DNA of 50,923 nt, taken from Prevotellaceae bacterium. Lineage in GTDB: Bacteria; Bacteroidota; Bacteroidia; Bacteroidales; Bacteroidaceae. Position numbers and translations under genes: made by a program. Under the pieces are notes generated by a model. It did not search any database. It was not told where the DNA came from and saw only the letters and a program-made list of their open reading frames with translations. The stretch spans positions 1-50,923 of the forward strand of contig JAJPYT010000134.1 of assembly GCA_021204845.1 (NCBI GenBank). Reading direction: 5' to 3'. Below are positions 25,974-34,500 of this stretch, piece after piece; within the stretch, counting starts at the first letter, position 1, and each line of letters opens with the position of its first letter.

Positions 25974-26007
25974 GACATCGCATATTGCTGTTAGCGATGT
26001 CTTTTTT
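25974..26007 (+). terminator. Intrinsic terminator with no obvious upstream gene
   Basis: A perfect 8-bp stem, GACATCGC (25974-25981) with GCGATGTC (25994-26001), is followed directly by six T. It reads on the plus strand, where no coding gene is seen back to rsmD at 22554. It may end a short unrecognised RNA, or shield the small RNA promoter that follows at 26018. Confidence 0.6.
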
Positions 26008-26017
26008 CTTTCGGTAC

Positions 26018-26051
26018 TTTGCGGCTCTTAACATATATTTTCCTATCTTTG
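26018..26051 (+). promoter_or_regulatory. Promoter of the small RNA at 26058
   Basis: TTTG (26018-26021) and TATCTTTG (26044-26051) are 22 bp apart, slightly long but otherwise an exact match to the Bacteroidetes consensus. Transcription should start near 26058. Confidence 0.7.
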
Positions 26052-26057
26052 CGGATA

Positions 26058-26280
26058 CTAACTACAAAACCAGACTGCCTATGTAACATAAAAGACAAAG
26101 GACATACAGATAAAAAGCGTTAGCTTGCATTCTTGTTTCCAATAAATCGCCAATTTAGAAGCACACGAGAAGTAAAGCCGATGCTCACGCTGAATGCGTG
26201 GGCTTTTACTTGGATATGTGTGCACGGTGTTTGGCGATACCTTTGGAAACGTAGACGAAGTTATAGGTCCACGTTTTTTT
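26058..26280 (+). ncRNA. Probable structured small RNA (rod-like hairpin), class unknown
   Basis: The region between a promoter and an intrinsic terminator has no ORF but folds into a long imperfect rod. Paired blocks are GTTTCCAA (26135-26142) with TTTGGAAAC (26242-26250), ATCGCCAA (26146-26153) with TTGGCGAT (26231-26238), GCACAC (26161-26166) with GTGTGC (26218-26223), AAGTAAAGCC (26170-26179) with GGCTTTTACTT (26201-26211), and CACGC with GCGTG around a TGAAT loop. This gives about 37 pairs within 116 nt, split by symmetric internal loops. A rod with internal bubbles recalls 6S RNA, but the 77-nt unpaired 5' part is not typical. It could also be a leader of the downstream lipoprotein gene. 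Confidence 0.6.
26248..26280 (+). terminator. Intrinsic terminator of the small RNA
   Basis: AACGTAGAC (26248-26256) pairs imperfectly with GGTCCACGTT (26266-26275), and the stem is followed by a run of T to 26280. The stem overlaps the 3' end of the rod, so rod and terminator compete for a few bases. Confidence 0.6.
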
Positions 26281-26350
26281 ATTGTCCCCCATCAGAACCT
26301 TTAGGACCAACAAACATGTAAAACGCATAAACATAAATAATTAAAAGAGT

Positions 26351-26976
26351 ATGAAACACAAAATGTTATTGTTAATGGCGCTTGCTTGCGCTTTCTTTGC
26401 CTTTACGGCGTGCTCAGACGATGATGAGAATAGTCCACAAGGTAACTACAAAGGTCATGACTACGTTGACTTGGGCTTAAGCGTGAAGTGGGCTACATGC
26501 AACGTGGTGCAAGCTCCCCGTCGGAATATGGCGATTATTACGTTTGGGGCGAGACCAGTACGAAATCATCCTACACAAGCGAAAACTGCGCCACTTGGGG
26601 GAAGAGCATGGACAGCATATCGGGCAATGCGAGCTACGATGCGGCGAGAGCCAACTGGGGCGGCTCATGGCGCATGCCCACAGCGAGTGAGATATATGAG
26701 CTGATAGACAAATGCGAAAAAGAATGGACGACCATGGACGGTCACAATGGCTACAAGGTTACGGGACCCAACGGCAACAGCATCTTCCTTCCCGCGGCTG
26801 GCTGGCGCGGCGGGACGTCGCTCTACGATGCTGGAGACTATGGCGGCTATTGGAGTTCCACGCCCGACGAGAGCGACACGCGAGGTGCGTATAGCCTCTA
26901 CTTCAACAGTGGCAACTTCCTTAGGTACTGGAAATACCGCAACTACGGCTACAGTGTGCGCCCGGTCTCAGACTAA
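26351..26976 (+). pseudogene. FISUMP-like lipoprotein gene, frameshifted
   Basis: The first frame encodes a lipoprotein signal (MKHKMLLLMALACAFFAFTA then C21), an Asp-rich stretch and GHDYVDLGLSVKWATCNV. The reading then shifts. The rest of the domain continues in another frame from about 26507 to 26976: ASSPSEYGDYYVWGET, then SWRMPTASEIYELID, FLPAAGWRGG, and GGYWSSTPDESD ending in YGYSVRPVSD. This is the pattern of Fibrobacter-type 'major paralogous' (FISUMP) surface proteins. Adding one G near 26505-26508 restores WATCNVGASSPSEYG as expected for the family. So either the gene is broken, the site is variable, or there is a sequencing error. Function is unknown; it is probably surface-exposed. 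Confidence 0.8.
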
Positions 26977-27000
26977 AAAGCGAAGCGCATTTGATTCATT

Positions 27001-27035
27001 AGCGTCGGGCATTCAAAGCCCGACGCTTTTCTTTT
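27001..27035 (+). terminator. Intrinsic terminator after the FISUMP-like gene
   Basis: A perfect 10-bp stem, AGCGTCGGGC (27001-27010) with GCCCGACGCT (27018-27027), is followed by a T-rich tract. It lies 25 bp after the stop codon at 26976. Confidence 0.85.
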
Positions 27036-27070
27036 CATGTAACTTACGCCTCAGAAAGTTAAGTTAAGAG

Positions 27071-27162
27071 GCAATGGTGTGTTAAGTACTCACGCGATGG
27101 TGTGTTAAGTACTCACGCGATGGTGTGTTAAGTACTCACGCGATGGTGTGTTAAGTACTCAT
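27071..27162. repeat. 23-bp tandem repeat, 4 copies
   Basis: Four head-to-tail units of 23 bp, GCGATGGTGTGTTAAGTACT plus CAC, start at 27071, 27094, 27117 and 27140. The first copy differs at one base and the last at its final base. There are no spacers, so it is not a CRISPR. The array ends about 22 bp before repeat element E3. Confidence 0.95.
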
Positions 27163-27184
27163 ACGATACTAGCATGGTAAGAGC

Positions 27185-27491
27185 GTGTGTCAAAATGTAA
27201 TTCGTAGAGTTTATCTTCGATGAGGGCTTTGCCGTTCGCAAGCAGTCCGAGCGCCAGAGGCGCTCCACAGTGGTAGCCGAGGGCCTTCACGGCCCTCGGT
27301 AAAGGAACGAGTAGGGAGTGAGTGCCAGAGGTACTCAAGATATTAAGATAGTGTGTGTTAGCAGGTATGTTGAGTACCTCTGGCACTCTTTCTCCTTTCG
27401 TACCTACCCCGACGGTCTAAAGACCATCGGCTAACCTTGTGGAGTGGCTCCGCCACTCGGACCGCTTACGAATTTATATTGTGCCACACAC
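27185..27491 (+). repeat. Nested-hairpin MITE-like repeat, copy E3
   Basis: The left end is GTGTGTCAAAATG, and the right end is a worn ATTGTGCCACACAC. The arms GTTCGCAAGCAGTCCGAG and ACTCGGACCGCTTACGAA pair with each other. Each arm carries small hairpins: GAGCGCCAGAGGCGCTC at 27249-27265 and GCCGAGGGCC/GGCCCTCGG on the left, and CCGACGGTC/GACCATCGG and GAGTGGCTCCGCCACTC on the right. The centre is a 19-bp perfect stem (27320-27338 with 27370-27388). About 220 bp separate the element from aroB. I see no ORF in it. Confidence 0.85.
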
Positions 27492-27523
27492 TCAATCGTT
27501 ACCGCACGAACTAAGCCTCCTTA

Positions 27524-27551
27524 CCGCACTGATTCAGGCTAATCAGTGCGG
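27524..27551. repeat. Perfect 11-bp inverted repeat
   Basis: CCGCACTGATT (27524-27534) and AATCAGTGCGG (27541-27551) flank a 6-nt loop. No T tract follows on either strand, so a terminator is unlikely. It lies upstream of the aroB promoter and could be an operator or a relic of a mobile repeat. Confidence 0.6.
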
Positions 27552-27669
27552 TGACTTCGGAGAGGTGGTGCGCTGATTCGGGGAAGGCGGAAGAGTATCC
27601 ATGTGACCTTGCGAAACTTTTCTAATCCCGTTTACCATGCTTCTGGCGCTTAATATTTATCGTTTTTTC

Positions 27670-27700
27670 TTTGAAGTAAAGGCTTTTCTCTCTACCTTTG
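27670..27700 (+). promoter_or_regulatory. Promoter of aroB
   Basis: TTTG (27670-27673) and TACCTTTG (27693-27700) are 19 bp apart, an ideal Bacteroidetes promoter. The expected start near 27707 leaves only a few bases before the ATG, so the message would be almost leaderless. Confidence 0.85.
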
Positions 27701-27710
27701 CTGTAAGTAT

Positions 27711-28763
27711 ATGGAAAAACAAGAAGTAATAATAAGTGACAGCATCGGCAAAAGCGTTGGCGATGCCGTCGGTGCCGTGGAGCACGACCGCCTTTTTGTG
27801 CTTACCGACGAGACCACTTTGCGGCTTTGCTGGCCTTTGGTGAAAGACGTGCCCTGCATGGCGCAAGCAAGCGTGATATGCATTCCCCCAACAGACGAGA
27901 ACAAATCCCTCGCCTCGCTCACCCACGTGTGGACCGAATTGCAGAGGGGAGGAGCCACACGCCACTCACTGATGGTGAATCTGGGAGGCGGCATGGTGAC
28001 TGACCTCGGGGGCTTCGCCGCCAGCACGTTCAAGCGGGGAATCAGCTACGTAAACGTGCCCACTACGTTGCTCTCTATGGTGGACGCCAGCGTGGGAGGA
28101 AAGACGGGCATAAACTTTGGCGGGCTGAAGAACGAGATAGGAGTGTTCAACTGCGCCCGCAGCGTGATTCTCGACGCTGTGTTCCTGCGCACGAGCGATA
28201 TGCCTGGTATTCTCTCAGGCTATGCCGAGATGCTGAAGCACGGGCTTATAAGCAATGTGGAGAACTGGGCGGAGCTGCTGAACTTCGACTTCCAGAAGAT
28301 AGACTACCGCCACCTCACGCAGATGGTGGGCAAGAGCGTGGCTATAAAGGAGAGAATCGTGGACGAGGACCCTCTGGAGCATGGAATCCGCAAGGCGCTC
28401 AACCTTGGGCATACGGCAGGGCACGCATTGGAGTCGCTCGCCCTGGCCGAGGAGCGCACCGTGCTTCACGGTTATGCCGTGGCTTGGGGGCTGGTGTGCG
28501 AGCTTTACCTGAGCGCCAAACGACTTAACTTCCCCAAGGACAAGCTGCACCAGACCCTGCGCTTCGTGAAGGAGCACTACGGAACTTTCGCCATAGACTG
28601 CAAGGAATATGACCGCCTTTACGACTACATGACCCACGACAAGAAGAACACCGCGGGGAGGATAAATTTCACCTTGTTGGCGGACATTGGCGACATACGC
28701 ATAAACCAGGCGGCGGGGAAAGAGGAGATAATGGATATGCTCGACTTTTTCAGGGAGAGCTGA
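27711..28763 (+). CDS. aroB: 3-dehydroquinate synthase AroB
   Basis: AroB converts DAHP to 3-dehydroquinate in the shikimate pathway, using NAD and a divalent metal. The protein has 350 residues, normal for the family. Seen are NLGGGMVTDLGGFAASTFKRGI near residues 85-106 (core GGGMVTDLGGFAAS), NVPTTLLSMVDASVGGKTGIN, EMLKHGLI, the metal-site ALNLGHTAGHALE near 223-235 and HGYAVAWGL. The start fits a promoter placed only ten bases upstream. The next gene follows by 23 bp and may be cotranscribed. Confidence 0.97.
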   Translation: MEKQEVIISDSIGKSVGDAVGAVEHDRLFVLTDETTLRLCWPLVKDVPCMAQASVICIPPTDENKSLASLTHVWTELQRGGATRHSLMVNLGGGMVTDLGGFAASTFKRGISYVNVPTTLLSMVDASVGGKTGINFGGLKNEIGVFNCARSVILDAVFLRTSDMPGILSGYAEMLKHGLISNVENWAELLNFDFQKIDYRHLTQMVGKSVAIKERIVDEDPLEHGIRKALNLGHTAGHALESLALAEERTVLHGYAVAWGLVCELYLSAKRLNFPKDKLHQTLRFVKEHYGTFAIDCKEYDRLYDYMTHDKKNTAGRINFTLLADIGDIRINQAAGKEEIMDMLDFFRES

Positions 28764-28786
28764 GACTCATATAAACTTTTATTACT

Positions 28787-30394
28787 ATGAACAACACCAC
28801 CAAGAAACTATGCCTCTCGCTGCTGCTGGCAGTGGGGACAGTCGCTGGGGCGAACGCCCAGAATCCTATTTTGCCAGAGTTCCATGCCGACCCTGAGGTG
28901 CTCTATTCGCACCAGACGGGCAAGTTCTACATCTACAGCACCACCGACGGGGCTGCGGGATGGGGAGGCTACTATTTCACAGTCTATTCCAGTCCCGACT
29001 TAGCCCACTGGCAAAACGAGGGCATCATGCTCGACCTCGCCACCAGCCAGGTCTCGTGGGCAAGCGGCAACGCCTGGGCTCCCTGCATAGAGGAGAAGCG
29101 GCAGGCTGACGGTACATATAAGTATTATTTCTACTTCAGCGGGCAAGATACCGAACGTGACCGCAAGAGCATAGGCGTGGCTGTGGCGGATAACCCCGTG
29201 GGTCCGTTCACCGACCTTGGGCATCCCATTGTTTACGACCGCCCTGAAGGCGTGAGCGGCGGGCAGCAGATAGACGTGGACGTGTTCACCGACCCCGTGA
29301 GCGGCAAGAGTTACCTCTACTGGGGCAACGGCTATATGGCAGGAGCTGAGCTAAGCGACGATATGCTAAGCATAAAGCCGGAGACCGAGACTGTTCTCAC
29401 GCCCGCCGGGGGCTCGCTGCAAGACTACGCTTTCCGTGAGGCGACATACGTGTTCTACAGGGACGGGAAGTATTATTTCATGTGGAGTGTCGACGACACA
29501 GGAAGCCCGAATTATCATGTGGCATACGGCACGAGTTCCTCTCCCCTCGGACCCATAGAGGTGGCTGCCGACCCTATTGTGCTTATCCAGGACGCTGACC
29601 AGGAAATATACGGCACCGCCCACAATAGTGTGCTTCAGTTGCCAGGAACGGACGAGTGGTACATAGTTTATCACCGCATAAACAAGAATTACCTTTATCC
29701 CGAGCCCAACGGACCTGGTTATCACAGGGAGGTGTGCATCGACAAGATGGAGTTCAACGACGACGGCACCATACACCGCGTGGCTCCCACACAGTCGGGA
29801 GTGGCTCCGGTGAGAGTGGCACGTGAGGCAGGAAACCAAGAAAACGCGAATATGATAGACGAGATTCTCAAACACAACGCTGCCTTCGTCGAAGGCAAGG
29901 CTTACGAGCCATTCATCACCAGCAAGTATCCCCGCATGAAACTTGCCGTGCTCTCCTGCATGGACACGCGGCTCACCGAGCTGCTGCCTGCCGCCTTGGG
30001 CATCAGGAACGGCGACGCGAAGATGATAAAGAATGCGGGAGCACTTGTCATGGACCCCTTCGACAGTGCCATGCGCAGCCTTCTTGTGGGCATCTACGAG
30101 CTTGGTGTTGAGGAGGTTATGGTGATAGCCCACACCAATTGCGGCGCTTGCGACATGAGTGGCAAGGAGATGAAGCACCTGATGGAGGAAAGGGGAATAA
30201 AGAAGGAGACCATTGCCGCGGTGGAGAAAAACGGTGTGGACCTCGACGCTTGGCTGGAAGGTTTCCACGACACCGAGGCTTCCGTGCGCAAGACCGTCGA
30301 GAGCATCAAGAACCATCCCCTCGTTCCCGAAGGCGTGAAGGTCTACGGCTTTATCATCGACACCACAACGGGAAAGCTCACTGCTGTAGAGTAA
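28787..30394 (+). CDS. GH43 glycoside hydrolase fused in frame to a beta-carbonic anhydrase
   Basis: This is a 535-residue two-part protein. A signal peptide (cleavage near ANA-QN, residue 25) leads into a five-bladed GH43 domain at about residues 27-345. Candidate catalytic residues are D35 in FHADPEVL, an Asp in QIDVDVF (163 or 165) and E218 in FREATYVF. From M356 (codon at 29852) a beta-class carbonic anhydrase follows, with zinc ligands C391 in SCMDTR and H449/C452 in AHTNCGAC. GH43 enzymes cleave arabinose or xylose linkages in plant glycans; carbonic anhydrase interconverts CO2 and bicarbonate. I know of no functional reason to join them. The M356 start matches that of stand-alone anhydrases, so a lost stop codon, an internal start or an indel are all possible. 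Confidence 0.85.
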   Translation: MNNTTKKLCLSLLLAVGTVAGANAQNPILPEFHADPEVLYSHQTGKFYIYSTTDGAAGWGGYYFTVYSSPDLAHWQNEGIMLDLATSQVSWASGNAWAPCIEEKRQADGTYKYYFYFSGQDTERDRKSIGVAVADNPVGPFTDLGHPIVYDRPEGVSGGQQIDVDVFTDPVSGKSYLYWGNGYMAGAELSDDMLSIKPETETVLTPAGGSLQDYAFREATYVFYRDGKYYFMWSVDDTGSPNYHVAYGTSSSPLGPIEVAADPIVLIQDADQEIYGTAHNSVLQLPGTDEWYIVYHRINKNYLYPEPNGPGYHREVCIDKMEFNDDGTIHRVAPTQSGVAPVRVAREAGNQENANMIDEILKHNAAFVEGKAYEPFITSKYPRMKLAVLSCMDTRLTELLPAALGIRNGDAKMIKNAGALVMDPFDSAMRSLLVGIYELGVEEVMVIAHTNCGACDMSGKEMKHLMEERGIKKETIAAVEKNGVDLDAWLEGFHDTEASVRKTVESIKNHPLVPEGVKVYGFIIDTTTGKLTAVE

Positions 30395-30406
30395 GCCCCC
30401 TCCCTG

Positions 30407-30985
30407 TCACAGCAGGATTATGCCCGCAATGGCGCAGAGCACAATGATGAGTATGGGGTTCATCTTGTAGACGCGCTGGGCGAAAAAGGCGAACAGGAAC
30501 AGGGCTATGCTGATGAGGAACTGCCAGAGGCTCTCGCGGGGCGAGCCGAAATTCTCGCTTGTCATAAGGCACAGCGAGGCTGCAAGCAGCAGGCCCACAA
30601 CGGCAGGGCGTAGTCCGCGGAACACATTCTCTATCACGGGGTGGCTCTTGTACTTCATCAGGAACCGGCTTATCAGCAGCATGAGAATGAAACTGGGTAG
30701 CACCACGGCAAACGTGGCTGTGGCGGAGCCAATCACTCCAGCCCAGGGAGCGAAACCCGCATTGGTGAGGCTGGTATAGCCCACGTAGGTGGCGGAATTG
30801 ATGCCTATGGGTCCCGGGGTCATCTGCGATATGGCCACTATGTCGGTGAACTGCCCCATCGACATCCAGGCATGTGCCGTTACCACCTTCTGCTGAATGA
30901 GGGAAATCATGGCGTAACCTCCGCCGAAGCCGAAGAGGCCGATTACAAAGAACGTGAGGAACAATTGTATGAGCAAGGCTATCAT
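30407..30985 (-). CDS. chrA: Chromate transporter family protein, half-size (second of pair)
   Basis: This is a 192-residue membrane protein of the CHR family. It begins with a hydrophobic segment and the family motif FGFGGGYAMISLIQQKVV near residues 18-35, then AISQMTPGPIGINSATYVGY. Short ChrA proteins work as pairs that together replace the long two-domain form, and the upstream gene is such a partner, overlapping by 4 bp. The family exports chromate or a related oxyanion, though the true substrate in gut-type Bacteroidales is not certain. The gene converges on the GH43 fusion gene with a 12-bp gap. Confidence 0.88.
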   Translation of the reverse strand: MIALLIQLFLTFFVIGLFGFGGGYAMISLIQQKVVTAHAWMSMGQFTDIVAISQMTPGPIGINSATYVGYTSLTNAGFAPWAGVIGSATATFAVVLPSFILMLLISRFLMKYKSHPVIENVFRGLRPAVVGLLLAASLCLMTSENFGSPRESLWQFLISIALFLFAFFAQRVYKMNPILIIVLCAIAGIILL

Positions 30986-31533
30986 TTCGCTTCCTCCTCC
31001 TTTCCCTCATGCCTCATGCGGCCCCAGGCATAGCCTCCCGCGCCAGCCAATATTATCACGTAGACCGGATTGAAGCCGAGCAACCAGATGAGCAGGGCGC
31101 TCGCTATGGGAATCCATATCGTGTAACGGTTCACCTTTGCCGTTTTTGCCATCTTGAAGACGGGAGCGGCTATGAGGGCCACTACGGCGGGTCTTATGCC
31201 GCGGAACATGCGCTCCACCACGGTGTACTCCCTGAAATGCTGGAAGAGCAGGGCTATCAGCAAAATGATTATGAAAGAGGGCAGGGCAGTCCCTAAGGCG
31301 CAGAGTATTGCCCCGCGCACGCCCCGTGTCTTGTAGCCGATGAAGATGCTTATGTTGATGGCGAAAATGCCCGGGCACGACTGGGCGACCGCCATCAGGT
31401 CCATTAGCTCCGCCTCGCTCACCCACCGCTTCTCCTCCACCACTTTCTGCTGGATTAGCGGTATCATGGCATAACCCCCTCCGATGGTGAAGAGCCCTAT
31501 GCGGAAGAATGTGGAAATCAAATCGAAATACAT
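30982..31533 (-). CDS. chrA: Chromate transporter family protein, half-size (first of pair)
   Basis: This 183-residue CHR family protein has FTIGGGYAMIPLIQQKVVEE near residues 15-34 and AVAQSCPGIFAINISIFIGYK, matching its partner downstream. About five hydrophobic segments are visible. It starts 21 bp after purL ends and overlaps the next chrA by 4 bp, so it is probably read from the promoter ahead of the ROK kinase gene. The link to purL is likely only positional. Confidence 0.88.
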   Translation of the reverse strand: MYFDLISTFFRIGLFTIGGGYAMIPLIQQKVVEEKRWVSEAELMDLMAVAQSCPGIFAINISIFIGYKTRGVRGAILCALGTALPSFIIILLIALLFQHFREYTVVERMFRGIRPAVVALIAAPVFKMAKTAKVNRYTIWIPIASALLIWLLGFNPVYVIILAGAGGYAWGRMRHEGKEEEAK

Positions 31534-31554
31534 TATGCCGGAGATGTGTTACAA

Positions 31555-34500
31555 CTATTTTCCCTCTATCCACTTGCGGGCGTTCACAAACGCCTCCACC
31601 CATGGAGTAATCTCGTCGTTCTGCCTTTCACGCGGATACCAGGCGCACTGCCACGGGAATATGGCACGCTCCAAGTGGGGCATTATTGCCAGGTGGCGTC
31701 CGTCGGGCGAGCAGATGGCCGCACAGGAAAAGTCGCTGCCGTTGGGATTGGCGGGATACCCGGCGTAAGAGTAGCGTGCCACTATGTTATGCTCCCCTTC
31801 CGCCCCCTGTAGGCTGAACTTGCCCTCGCCATGCGCCACCCAGATGCCGAGGCGGCTGCCGCTCAGCGAGCCGAACATCACGCTCTTGTTCTCGGGAATG
31901 GTCACATTCACGTATTCGCTCTCGAACTTATGGCTGTCGTTGTGCAGCATCTTTGCCCCCTTGTCGCCAGTGAGCCCCAGCTCCACCATCAGCTGGCACC
32001 CGTTGCAGATGCCCAGCGAGAGGGTGTCCGTCCGTGCGTAGAAGCGGTCGAGAGCCTCCTTTGCCTTGGGGTTGAAGAGGAAAGCTCCTGCCCACCCCTT
32101 TGCCGAGCCAAGCACGTCGCTGTTGGAGAAACCGCCGCAGAACACTATCATCGAGATGTCCTCCAGCGTCTCGCGCCCCGAGACAAGGTCGGTCATCATC
32201 ACGTCCTTCACGTTGAAGCCAGCGAGGTAAAGGCTGTAAGCCATCTCGCGCTCTCCGTTAGTGCCTTTCTCGCGTATTATCGCCGCATGTATTCCAGTCC
32301 TTTCCCTGCGGTCGGCGTTTATGCCATATTGGGCGAGAGAGCCGGTGAAGCCCTGCGGAAACTCCATCCTCAGGGGTTGCAGCTTATAATTCTGGTAGCG
32401 CTCGAGGGCTTTTTCGCCCTGTGTCTGGCGGCGGTCCAGCAGATAACTGCTCCTGTACCAGAGGTCGCGCAGGGAGTCTATGTCAAACGTCTCCTCGCGT
32501 TCCGCCAGCCTCACGCGCAGCTCTCTCTCATCAGTGGGAGAGCCTATTTCGCGGCACTGTGCTCCCGCCTCCCGCATGATTGCCTCGAAGCGTTCTTTAT
32601 CCGCCTCGCTCACCTGCACCACCACGGCAGGGTTCTCGGCAAACAGCAGCTTTATTACGTCGCTCTCGCCAAGGCTGTCGAGGCAGACGCTCAGTCCGCC
32701 TTCCACGTTGGCGAAGCACATCTCCAGCAGACAGGTCACCAGCCCGCCTGCCGACACGTCGTGCCCCGCGAGTAGCAAGCCCTCGCGCACGCACTGCTGC
32801 ACGGCGTTGAACGTGGCGCGGAACTGCCCCGCGTCTGTCACGGTGGGCACGTCGCTGCCCACTCTGCCAAGGCTCTGGGCAAAGGCTGAGCCGCCAAGGC
32901 GAGGCTTGTCGCCTGAGAAGTCTATGTGGTAGAGTGTAGACCGCACGCCCCTCGCCACCACCGGGCTCACCGTATGGCGCACGTCGCTCACCTCAGCTCC
33001 GCTCGACACTATCACCGTGCCGGGGCTTATTATCTTCTTTCCGTCGGGATATTGCTGGGTCATCGAGAGGCTGTCCTTGCCGGTCGGCACGTTTATCCGC
33101 AGCGCGCGGCAGAAGTCAGCCAGCGCCTCCACTCCGCGGTACAGCCTCGCGTCCTCGCCCCGCTGAGCGCGGCAGGGCCACATCCAGTTAGCCGAGAGAC
33201 TTACGCTGTCCAGTCCTTCCGCCAGTTCCGCCCACACGATATTGGTCAGGCTCTCTGCCACCGACAGCACGGAGCCCCTCTCGGCGCTTGCCAGTCCCGC
33301 CCCAGGAGCGTGCCCCAAGGCGGTGGCTATTCCCTTGCGTCCACGGTAATCAAGCGCCACCACTCCACAGTCGGAGAGCGGCAGCTCTATCTCTCCCTGG
33401 CATTGCTGGCGCGCCACACGTCCCGTCACGCTACGGTCCACCTTGTTGGTGAGCCAGTCCTTGCACGCCACGGCCTCCATTTGCAGCACCTGCCTCAGAT
33501 AGTCTTTCACGAGGGCAGCGTCGTAGGTCACGTCAGCGTAGAAGCGCTCCACCGTCTCGTCACGCATCACCGTCTTAGGCGAATGGCCGAACATCTGCGC
33601 CACGTCAAGATCAAAGGGCCTCGTGCCGTCCTCCTGGCGGAAGGCGAAATGTGCGTCGCCCGTTGTCTCGCCCACCACATAGAGCGGGGCGCGCTCCCTC
33701 TCGGCTATGCGGCGCACGTGGTCTATATGCTCCTCCTCTATCAGCAGCCCCATGCGCTCCTGGCTCTCGTTGGCTATTATTTCCTTCGCCGAGAGCGTGT
33801 GGTCGCCTATGGGCAGTTTCGTCATGTCTATGATGCCGCCGCACTCCTCCACCAGTTCGCTCAGGCAGTTCACGTGACCCGCGCTGCCGTGATCGTGTAT
33901 GCTCACCACGGGGTTCACCTCTTCCTCGCAAAGCGCCCTCACCAGGTTGTTCGCCCTCTTCTGCATCTCAGGGTTGGCGCGCTGCACGGCGTTCAGCTCT
34001 ATGCCGCTGCTGTACCGTCCCGTGTCCACCGACGAGACGCTGCCGCCGCCCAGTCCTATTCGGTAGTTGTCTCCGCCCACCACCACTATCTTGTTCCCCT
34101 TCCGTGGGGTGCGTTTCAGGCAGTCGCGCCGTGTGCCGTAACCCACGCCTCCTGCCAGCATTATCACCTTGTCGTAGCCATATTGCTCCCCCCTCTCCTC
34201 GTGCTCGAAGGTGAGCAGGCTGCCTGTGATTAGCGGCTGCCCGAACTTGTTGCCGAAGTCCGACGCACCATTCGATGCCTTTATGAGTATTTGTTCCGGG
34301 GTCTGGTATAGCCACTTGCGCACTGGCATCACGCTCTCCCACTGGCGCGCCTCGTCGTCGGGGCGCGGATAGCTGGTCATGTACACCGCCGTACCTGCCA
34401 AGGGCCACGAGCCCACTCCCCCGCCCATTCGGTCGCGTATCTCGCCCCCCGTGCCGGTAGAGGCTCCGTTGAAGGGCTCCACCGTGGTGGGGAAGTTGTG

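Noticed and set aside
26058-26280. Firm assignment as 6S RNA
   Set aside because: The rod shape is suggestive, but the long unpaired 5' segment does not fit and I could not compare it with a family model.
27071-27162. CRISPR array
   Set aside because: Repeats are directly head to tail with no spacers, and no cas genes are present.
29366-30316. 316-residue open frame antisense to the GH43-anhydrase gene
   Set aside because: Same shadow composition; both domains on the plus strand have intact catalytic motifs.
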